A stretch of DNA of 64,000 bases, taken from NCBI GenBank assembly GCA_027569505.1, contig JAPDFF010000101.1, forward strand, positions 1 to 64,000. Reading direction: 5' to 3'. Below, piece by piece: positions 56,366 through 64,000 of the stretch. The notes under the pieces are model-generated. The model was given only the letters and a program-made list of their open reading frames with translations, did no database searches and had not been told where the DNA came from. The stretch's first letter is position 1. Each line of letters begins with the position of its first letter. The translations under genes and the position numbers were made by a program. Source of the DNA: Chloridium humicola. Taxonomy: Eukaryota > Ascomycota > Sordariomycetes > Chaetosphaeriales > Chaetosphaeriaceae.

Positions 56366-58637
56366 TCAGAAGTAGTTGGCCAAGTCAATATGCCCATCAG
56401 TCTCCAGCAGCGGAAACAAGTTCATGGCACCAAAGGTCTGCTCCGTGTCGGCATCGAGAGGCCCACCGAACTGCGAAAAGTCCGGAGTCCGAGGGAGCGC
56501 ATCGGTCAGCCCGAGGAACGTTGACTCAAAGTCGAAGCTGAAGCGTGGCATCTGGCTATCGACATGTCCAGTGCGGGCTTTATCCGCCTTAGCAGCGCCC
56601 TTCGGCGAGCCTTCACTCTGCCAGCTCCCCGAGAGCCCCCGGTCACGGCCACCGTCACTAGTCTCGCGGGAAGTTCGGGGGATGAGACCAAAGAGTTGGG
56701 AGGAGCTCTCTGTTCTCTGCTGCCGTTCTTGTATCTCCCTCTTTTCGAGATACTGTAGGGCGGCGGTGAGCAGGGACTTGGCGATGAGCGAGTACTGCAC
56801 GGCGTGAGCGTCGGCTTGGGCGAAGTACTCGAGGGCAGCGATGGAAGCGCGGCAGTGCTTTTCGATGATGCGTCCGAAACCGCCCAGAAGACCCACGCCA
56901 AGGACGAGAGAAGAGGCAAAGAGCCACGACCTGGGATAGGGGTGAGCACAAGCGGATGAGACCGTCCAGGGGCACTTACACAATCACAGGGGCCCGCCTC
57001 GTCATCAGTCCTCGCTCAATGAGCTCCTGAACCGGCTCCACCATGAGAATAGCAGCGTCGATGCAGGCGTCCGCCAGTTTGGACTTGCCTGTCATCAGGC
57101 CAGACCTGCTGAGATACCCCTCGGACAGCCTGTGGTGTAGCTCAACCATCAGGAAAGGTCTGGAAACCAGGATGACGGCGTAGTAGTAGGAGGACAGGAT
57201 CTGGCAGGCACCGTTCACCACACCGGGCTGGTTCTCGGACGAGCAGCCGCCAATGACGTCCTTGAGCCGCTGCAGCCAGCGCATCGACCACTCGCGGAGC
57301 TCGCGCGAGATGCCTTCGGTCAGACGCGGTGATATCTTACGGCGCGAGTAGACCTCCATCACGACGGCTTCGATGATGAGGAAGATCTGAGCAGACGCGT
57401 TCAGGAGGTCAAACTTCTCGTGGCCGGCTTCGTCGTGCTCCCTGTATGGCACTGTGCAGTCCACGTCCGAGGTGGCGGGCGGGCGGCCCATGGACGTGCT
57501 GAGAAACAGGTCCAGAACTCTAAGACTCTTCCAGAGACGGTCCCTCTGGTGGTGGATATCGGGACCGAATCTCGCGTTGACGGCTGTCCGGTGGATGCCG
57601 ATGGAGTATGCGGCGCGGGCGGCAATGCCGAAGAAGAGGAAGGCCGGGTTGATCTGGCATGCGCCGAGCGAGTAGAAGGTGATGAGAATGAAGACCTGGA
57701 CGCTGGCGACGCCAACGTTGCCGCTGAGTCTGCCAAAGGCCAGATTGCGTGCGTAGTCAAAGTAGCGCTGGGCAGTGTTCTCGTCGGACTTCTGGCAGCC
57801 GATGGCGAGCACAAGATAGTTCACAGCTGATGCCACGTCGACAGGCTGATCCCGAGGACGGTCCTGCTCGGCCCAGAGGGCAATATCATGGGCCAGGCGG
57901 GCGTTGTCGAAAAGATCGATCAACCCTGCAGTCACATCCAGGTAGGCGGACACGGTAGGTCCAATGGGCACCTTGACTGGTGGTGGCTCGTCCCCGTAGT
58001 TTCCAGAGGTGCCAGTGCGCGAGTAGACATTTTCGAGTGCTGAATAGCCGCTGGTCTCCGGGGCGAAGGCATGGGCGTCGACACGGGTTGTCACCAGGCG
58101 GCGGACGGTCTGAAAGAAGGACAGTGGGGCGCAGTCCCCGATGAAGATGAGTTTTCCCTGGGCATCACACAGCAGACGTGCCTCTCGGGGCACTTCTGTC
58201 TCTTCGTGCTCCTCGAGGGCGGCAAAAACGGGGTCTCGGGGTAGTGGGCGCTCTGCAGCGGCGTGTACAGTAGGTCCAGGAAGGGGGAGCGAGACACCGG
58301 GCGAGGTCACGGCGGGGGCGGGATGGGGATGGCTCAGGTGGGAGGGCGTGGGCGTGGGATGGTGGGATGATGAGTGGGTTGCGGTCCTTGACGGGCCCGA
58401 GTGTGCTGACGATGCTGGCGAGTTGCGGTTGTGGTCGTGGTCGTGGTCGTGGTCGTGGACGGCGATGTCATCGGAGCGGGGCCTCGGTCGGCGACGCGGC
58501 GCCGTGTAACGGCAACTATCCGGTTGCCGCCGCCGCACACAGTATCCGCATGGCTTCGCGCCGCTGCATTTGATCTTGCGCAGCTTGCAGAGATCGCAGG
58601 CGTTTGCTACACGCGTGCGGATCGACCGGGTTTCCAT
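56366..58637 (-). CDS. Zn2Cys6 transcription factor with fungal-specific domain
   Basis: Minus-strand exons 58637-56980 and 56930-56366 (49-nt intron, GTAAGT to CAG, frame kept) encode about 740 residues. The N-terminal DNA-binding cluster has Cys 14, 17, 24, 30, 33 and 42 (CDLCKLRKIKC, then CGYCVRRRQPDSC), the Gal4-type spacing that binds two zinc ions and CGG half-sites. A His/Asp run and a Pro/Ser/His-rich linker follow. The fungal-specific regulatory domain (residues about 260-560) includes DNARLAHDIALWAEQDRP, YSLGACQINPAFLFFGIAAR and AYSIGIHRTAV. A later segment is acidic and ends DTEQTFGAMNLFPLLETDGH. Start chosen at 58637 because upstream codons in frame look like leader. Target genes are unknown. 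It is nuclear by family knowledge. Confidence 0.9.
58429..58459. repeat. GTGGTC hexanucleotide microsatellite in coding sequence
   Basis: About five copies of GTGGTC within the Zn2Cys6 gene, read on the minus strand as alternating His-Asp codons. Such a tract can gain or lose units by slippage without breaking frame. Confidence 0.85.
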
Positions 58638-59370
58638 TGGAGAAAGAAAGGTTGAAGTTGAGAAGAAAAGAGATGAAGAGATGAAGAGGAAATAGGAAAG
58701 AGGGAGATGGAGGATGGAAGGAGCTTGGCTTGGAGGACCCACCTGTCCGCAAAACACCCACCCCGACACAAGATGATGGAAGGTGCGTTCGCACGACACC
58801 AGACAACGTCATTCAGGCACTTGCAAATTCAAATTCTTCTATGGTTTTATTCTGAGGATCAAAGGGTTCTGGTTGAACCGAGGTCGGTCAAGACAACCAC
58901 GCCGTCATGGCTAACACACAGTGCGAGTCCTGGCGACATCCATGGGTACCCCTTTTTGTCCTTCAAAACACCAAGGACTCTGGCCATCCAGCAACCTGCC
59001 AAGCAGGTTTGAAAAAAAAAAAAAAAAAAAAAAAGAGCAACACCAACGAAAAGTGACGGCGACTGCTCAGAATGCCTCAAATGGCTCTGCCAGCCCTCCA
59101 AGCGAGTCCTACTGTCCCACGTTTCAAGTAGAGCAAGGAAAAAGAAAAAAAGACAAAAATACTCAACTCAACCTTGCCATCAAACTACAGATACCCCAGA
59201 ATCCTCAAAGACCTTCATACTAGCAACACAACAGCCTCAGACTCCCAAACTCAGTTCCCCAAACATCAAATCTCACCCAAACCTAGCGGTTGGAGTCCCT
59301 GGACCCCTCCTGAGGCCCTTCAACATAGACACCAACTCAAAACCAATGCGAAAGACATTAACGCAACTCC
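58638..59370. other. Intergenic with A23 tract
   Basis: About 730 bases upstream of the Zn2Cys6 gene and downstream of the next gene. Contains a run of 23 A at 59012-59034. No coding frame supported. Confidence 0.5.
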
Positions 59371-60744
59371 TCAACCCAAAGTCTTAAACAAATCCCCCGC
59401 ATACTGCACACACAAACCCCCAAATCTCTCCACCTCCTCCTTTGTCAAAGCTCGATCCATATCCTCCATATAAATCCTGAAACACTGCTCCAGCGTCTTG
59501 CGGCTCTGCAACATACTCGCGCTCAACCGCTGCTGCCTCTCCCTCGCCTCGCTCACCCCCTTCTCCTTCTTGACCACCGCTTTCCGCGCATTCCCCGGAA
59601 CCTGAGTCCCCTCTCCACCGGCCGTTGACATTCTGGCCTGGCCCTCGCCAGCCACTACCTTCCCACCCCCGTCTCTATCACCACCACCAATACCGGAATC
59701 TTCCCCACCCCTCTCAAATGCCCCAAACCGCACCTTCAACTCCTCAACATCGTGCCCAACCCTTCCCACATCTCCCGCGACTTTCACCAACGCATTGAAC
59801 AGCACTGCATGCCGGACCGCAGCACGCATCCCGTCCCGCTCCAGCCGGGCGTGGATAGCAGAGATGTCACTTCGCAGGGTAGTGAGTTCGGTGGTGAAAG
59901 GGGCTGGGAGGGAGATGAGGGTTGTGAGGGAGGACGAGAGGGTGGCGAGGTGTTTGTTAATTGCCCGGAGGGTTTTGGTGCCGGAGGGGGTCTTGAGGGC
60001 TGAGTCGGGTTCGTTATTGTTCTCGTTGTCAGCTGGGTTTTTGGTGGTAGTGGGGGAGCTGGCGGTGTTGTTGCTGTCATAGAGAGGGTGAATTGGGGGG
60101 TTGGCTGTGGTGATGGTCGTGTTGCTGGCTGGCGTGCTCGCAGGGGACGATGAGGTCGGCAGCAAAACGGGGGGGTCTGGGAAAGCCTTGAAGGTAAGGT
60201 CCATCGCAGGGGTAAAGTCGCTAACTGGGGTGAGCTCGCGGGTGAACTCTGCCGCAGCCCTGTTTGACGGCTTGGAGGATCCGGAGTCGGTGGGAGTCTT
60301 GTTTGAGACACCCTTCTTTTTGGCATGCTTGTGTGCCTTGTGCTCAGCGCGGGCTTTTTGGGTGTTGTCCTCGGTGCCCAGAGTGTTCTTCTCCGTCGTG
60401 GCTGCGGTAGTCTTGTTCTCGCCCTGGGCCTCTTGCTCCTTCTGGGCAGACTTGTGCGCCTGCTGGGCCAACTTGACGGGGAACGGGGTGGGAGGATCAA
60501 GAAACCTCACGTTCCGCGCAGTGAAGCAGCCGGAGGGAGGGCTGCTATCAAACGGCACCCAGTCCTTCTGCTCGACATACTTGTTCTGCTCCGGTTCCTT
60601 GTTCTGCTCGCCCTTGGACCGGCGCTTCTTGTCATGTCTGGCGCGCTTGGCCCGCTTTGCGGTCGGCGAGTCGCGGAGCTCTTGGTCGAGGCCGCGCTTG
60701 GTCAATCCGACCGCCGGCGAGGAGGCGAAGAATTTGGACTCCAT
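59371..60744 (-). CDS. Low-complexity, probably nuclear protein, unknown function
   Basis: A single exon of about 457 residues from ATG 60744. Not a family I recognise. The N-terminus has clustered basic residues (AKRAKRARHDKKRRSK), which would serve as a nuclear localisation signal. A long Lys/Ala/Glu and Thr/Asn/Pro-rich disordered middle follows. Residues about 265-330 are predicted by eye to be helical, with a heptad-like pattern (LRAINKHLATLSSSLTTLIS). The C-terminal 50 residues (SRKTLEQCFRIYMEDMDRAL) form a compact helical end that looks conserved. No introns or catalytic motifs. Role unknown; chromatin or transcription contact is only a guess. Confidence 0.75.
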   Translation of the reverse strand: MESKFFASSPAVGLTKRGLDQELRDSPTAKRAKRARHDKKRRSKGEQNKEPEQNKYVEQKDWVPFDSSPPSGCFTARNVRFLDPPTPFPVKLAQQAHKSAQKEQEAQGENKTTAATTEKNTLGTEDNTQKARAEHKAHKHAKKKGVSNKTPTDSGSSKPSNRAAAEFTRELTPVSDFTPAMDLTFKAFPDPPVLLPTSSSPASTPASNTTITTANPPIHPLYDSNNTASSPTTTKNPADNENNNEPDSALKTPSGTKTLRAINKHLATLSSSLTTLISLPAPFTTELTTLRSDISAIHARLERDGMRAAVRHAVLFNALVKVAGDVGRVGHDVEELKVRFGAFERGGEDSGIGGGDRDGGGKVVAGEGQARMSTAGGEGTQVPGNARKAVVKKEKGVSEARERQQRLSASMLQSRKTLEQCFRIYMEDMDRALTKEEVERFGGLCVQYAGDLFKTLG

Positions 60745-62252
60745 GGTGTGGGCAGGGTCGTCGACCTGTCGATGGAATTGTGGTCAGAGAATGACGGTAA
60801 TGGCGAAAATGCGATGGATCATTGGCGCAGAGTGAAAGAAGGTTTACAGAAAAAGGCTCTGGATTTGTTTGACTGTCTGACAGTCGGTCGAAGAGTTGGT
60901 CAAAAAGAAGATCGAGAATTTGAACAACAATCGACAGTTTTGTGATGATGACAGTCGACGGGCGATGAGGAAGTTTATGGAAGAGACGAAGAATGAGTGT
61001 TGGGGAAAGGGAAGCTGGAAGGAAAGCTCCACAGCAAAATTGTGAAAAAGTGTTGACAACAAGGTTGGTGAAGATTGAGAAGAAGAGAGACAGAGCGGCC
61101 AAAACTTTGGGGACAACTGGAATTGAGAGACTGGTGGGCATTGAAGATTGCATGCACATTCATTTCTATTCAGAAAGAAAGGATAACTACTGACAGGCCA
61201 GTATTGGATGGCCTTTCTGATCAGAGCAACTAGACTCACAGGGCTCTAACTGTTGTGCCATATCTTTTTGTATGAGACGGACCAGAGTCTTTGAACCAAC
61301 ATCTTCCTTGCTAAAAGGCTACAATCTAGGTACAGGTTTGCTCCAACATGCACAATGAAAGAAGTCGTTGTTATTATTTTGTTGGGAGCTCTAGGCAGCT
61401 TACTGCTAGCTACAGTATCAATGGAAAACTAGCCTTTTAGCCAGACCTGTTCTTTCCCCAAACCCGGACAGTGGAGGGCATTTCCTGGTATTATCGGAGT
61501 TGGCTTCCACTCTGGCGCATGCTGGTAATCACTACAAGTGATTTGAAGAGAAACAGAACCTAACTCTAGCCGTCTAGGCAGATGCCGTTGTTTAAGATTA
61601 CGAGCTATTAATCAGAGTTGCTAGGATAAGGGACAGCCATTGCAATAACTAGTGTTACTAAAATTAATGCCTTTTAGTTGCAGAGAGAGAAGGGAAAGTG
61701 CAGCATTCTCTCTGTCTCCCCATTGAGGCCAAGCGGCCGGGCATAATTAATACAGGACGTGGCACCCATGAGAACAAGGAAAATGCGAGATCAAGGTGCT
61801 TTGTTGTGTCTAGGTAAGGAAAGAATCATGGATAGCATGGTCTCATCATGCATTACAAAAGTATTACGGGCTAGGTGAGATGCCCATTCCGTCAACACAA
61901 AAAGATAGCTGTTGTTTGGTCTCCGTACCGAACCAGAATCGCACACTAACAGAAATCTCTGTCGAGGCTAAACGGGTAGCAAAAATGAGAGCCGACATGA
62001 GTGCAACATGATCCTCGTAGGGCACCATTTCCCCACCCCATGAGTCGAGAAATCAGGTTGTCAGAGGCTCGCGTGGAAGGTGGGACAGTACGCTCTTCTT
62101 CTCCACGCCTCTTCCTTCTCTTTCTATCCAAGCCATGATGTTTGTGCCAAGCTGGCCAGCGTACCGAAATAAACCCCCTCCCCAAGACCGTTTTCGATGT
62201 TTGCCTCCAACTCAAACTTCCTCACCGACGCCGGCTGGCTGTCTCGGGCGCC
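60745..62252. other. AT-richer gene-free stretch
   Basis: About 1.5 kb. The first 350 bases are the promoter side of the preceding gene. From about 61200 to 61950 the base composition is visibly more AT-rich than elsewhere, with many stops in all frames and no protein text. It could be an old, heavily mutated mobile element, but no terminal repeats or domains were found. Confidence 0.5.
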
Positions 62253-63179
62253 TCAATCGTGCGGCAGGGCATCATCCAAAACTAGCGGGAGGAGCCAACT
62301 AACGTAAGCCTGGGGGTCTTCGAGGAACCGAATGGGATTCGGGACCTGGCACTCCGGATACAAGATGTAAGACTCTACTTCGCTCGAATAGACGAAGTGG
62401 CGGTTGGGCTGGAATAACTTTTCGTAGTCCTCGCGTGCCATATCGTCGCACTCGGCCCCCTGAGGGTCACGCAACTCGATGGAATGATATCTCTTCTCCC
62501 GAAACGCTTCCAAGGCCTCCTTCCAGTCACCGCTGAGCAAGCGGACATCCTGTAGGTGGAAGCAGCGCATTGATTCCGGCAGCCGTTTGAGCAACCGCAC
62601 AAGCTCGGAAAGGGCCAAGGCGAGCGGAGTGATAACAATGTCCGTCAGCTGGCGTCGGGGCCTTAACCCCAGGACCTTTGTCACATCGACTTTGGCTGTA
62701 TCATCCTCCCTACATCGCATATCCAACCTGATATTATGTGAACTCGACGTGTCCAAGTAGGCAGACAGGAATTCGCCGAGGTGGCTGGCGTCTTGCTCGT
62801 TGAGCCAGCCTTCACAACGGAATTCAAATGCCTTCAGCTGCCGAAGACCAGACGAGAGTTCTTGTCGGAGATCCGGGGCTGGTACTAAGCCCAGAGAATC
62901 GCCGACAGTCGACAGTTGGATATTGATCTTCTGAAGCATTGTGCCGGCCCTTCGTACCGAGTCGATCACATCAACAACGGATCCATAGTCCGGCGGCGCG
63001 ACGCCGTATCTCGTTGTATGATAGCCGGCGACCGGCTGGAGCATCGAACGATGCACTGCACCCCAAACACATTCCCCAGGCGTCAGCAACCGCCGTTCAG
63101 TCAAAGCTTCATAGACCACGTCGGAAAACTCCAGACGCCGCGCGCGAGGCATCCTTGCAATTAAGGGCCGTGCAGTCAC
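62253..63179 (-). CDS. F-box/LRR-like protein, 5' end unclear (partial or broken)
   Basis: An open frame of about 300 residues on the minus strand ends at 62253. It contains Leu-rich lines such as LRQLKAFEFRCEGWLNEQD, RRQLTDIVITPLALALSELV and RCFHLQDVRLLSGDWKEAL, typical of fungal F-box-associated LRR-like proteins, and ends in SYILYPECQVPNPIRFLEDP. The first in-frame ATG is at 63152 (MPRARRLEFSDVVYEALTER). A stop lies in frame at about 63215, and no F-box or signal for an upstream exon was found. It therefore looks like the C-terminal part of a longer gene, either truncated or missing an exon I could not place. Confidence 0.5.
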   Translation of the reverse strand: MTARPLIARMPRARRLEFSDVVYEALTERRLLTPGECVWGAVHRSMLQPVAGYHTTRYGVAPPDYGSVVDVIDSVRRAGTMLQKINIQLSTVGDSLGLVPAPDLRQELSSGLRQLKAFEFRCEGWLNEQDASHLGEFLSAYLDTSSSHNIRLDMRCREDDTAKVDVTKVLGLRPRRQLTDIVITPLALALSELVRLLKRLPESMRCFHLQDVRLLSGDWKEALEAFREKRYHSIELRDPQGAECDDMAREDYEKLFQPNRHFVYSSEVESYILYPECQVPNPIRFLEDPQAYVSWLLPLVLDDALPHD

Positions 63180-64000
63180 TGAGGACCGACGCCATTGATG
63201 TGGACGGGCGCGTGGCCATCACATGTGTTGCAGGTTGCTCAAGAGTACGGATCTTTTTGAGCGATCAGCGAAGTTGATGGTTGTTGATCGACGGTGCAGG
63301 ACTGGGCGAAAAGGCGACTCCGCTTCTGTCCTGCTCCATGTTTCTGCGCCAAGACTGCGCATTGGCCAGCGCCTCCAAGAACGGCCCGGCAATCAATACG
63401 AGCGCGCTAAGGCGCTTTGGGACGAGCCCGTATTGCAGCGCCAACGAGGATGCCTGGCCGAGGCCCGCTTTTCCCATGTGTCCCCAGCACAACCCCGAGA
63501 GTCCGGATTGCTGGGCTTTGTTCAGGGTATCCGAACAGCACAGACAGGAAATGTGGGCAATCTGCCCCTTGTTGGGTCCTATTTTCTGTCACATCCACCA
63601 ACACGCACCCTGTCGGCGTTCTTCCACCACCCCTGACCAACAGCAGCGTGCCTTACGTCAGTTACGAGGAGGAGCAACGGAAACGAAGACTGACCAGTTC
63701 CCTCAGACTCCCGACAAAGATCTGATGAACCCGACTATCCAGTAGCTCGGCTCTCGCGCCTCGAGTCATCTTCGACTTCAGCCGACCCCTAGGATTGTCA
63801 CCCCGGACCTGAGAATCAACGACCACTTACCGACCCGCCGATTCGCGAGACCATCAGACGACGAGCAGCACCGCTCCCCGACAACCTAACATCAATGAGT
63901 TTCGGCCGAGCCCACGAATAAGATGAGATGGGCAATGGCATCCAAGGCGGCAGCGCTGATGAGCGCGCTGATGCTTACAGCATCCGGTGTACAAGCAGAC
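63180..64000. other. Right end of the window, no supported gene
   Basis: About 820 bases. Short frames on both strands overlap each other and show no motifs. Part of this region could hold the missing 5' end of the neighbouring LRR-like gene. Confidence 0.45.

Noticed and set aside
59012..59034. Run of 23 A, considered as a retroposed poly(A) tail
   Set aside because: No coding remnant or target-site duplication found next to it.
1..64000. CRISPR arrays, bacterial operons, rRNA genes or phage modules
   Set aside because: None seen; the DNA is fungal nuclear sequence with spliceosomal introns, so these are not expected.

Overview
The window reads as nuclear DNA of a filamentous ascomycete, most likely a Sordariomycete. 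Genes sit on both strands without operons. Coding exons are GC-rich and are split by short introns (about 40 to 130 nt) with GTATGT, GTAAGT or GTGAGT donors. The recognisable proteins are typically fungal: CTP synthase, CCT beta, eIF3b, a delta-12 desaturase, a Zn2Cys6 regulator, a DHA2 drug transporter and a NACHT-WD40 protein. The assignment to class is inference from gene content and style. All exon models come from reading splice sites and frame by eye, without transcript data.

Layout. 1-2676: no supported gene. 2677-4318: STAND-type N-terminal region joined to a ubiquitin-like domain. 5007-9134: an anion/allantoate-type MFS transporter followed by a secreted tannase/feruloyl esterase. 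9762-12039: CTP synthase in ten exons. 13181-15006: an F-box protein whose leader carries a 188-bp tandem duplication. 17339-19287: 14-TM MFS exporter. 19567-20860 (-): acidic coiled-coil protein. 21131-21494: possible gene stub. 21947-26602: a six-exon patatin-NACHT-WD40 NLR of about 1442 residues. 27463-28140 (-): Tc1/mariner relic. 29687-30197: small unknown protein. 30588-32181 (-): broken two-copy domain gene. 33021-33843: GH18 chitinase relic. 33.9-38.9 kb: divergent housekeeping pair, CCT2 and eIF3b. 40269-42347: gene open except for five in-frame stops, each one C-to-T change from a sense codon. 44261-45762: oleate delta-12 desaturase. 46838-47560 (-): secreted cyanovirin-N-homology protein. 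50247-52540: TBC-domain protein with altered catalytic fingers. 53642-55270 (-): Golgi-type glycosyltransferase. 56366-58637 (-): Zn2Cys6 regulator. 59371-60744 (-): low-complexity nuclear-type protein. 62253-63179 (-): F-box/LRR-like fragment without a clear start.

Conserved housekeeping blocks alternate with an accessory stretch at about 21-34 kb that holds the NLR, a transposon remnant and two broken genes. The best candidate for an exciting system is the patatin-NACHT-WD40 NLR: a putative lipid-cleaving effector, a nucleotide switch and a WD40 sensor with nearly identical repeats, the design expected of fungal allorecognition or innate-immunity receptors. Other points worth attention are the nonsense-decayed gene at 40-42 kb, the TBC protein whose Gln finger reads as Pro, the tandemly duplicated intron-bearing 5' leader, and the cyanovirin-like protein, which is visible only after two introns are placed.
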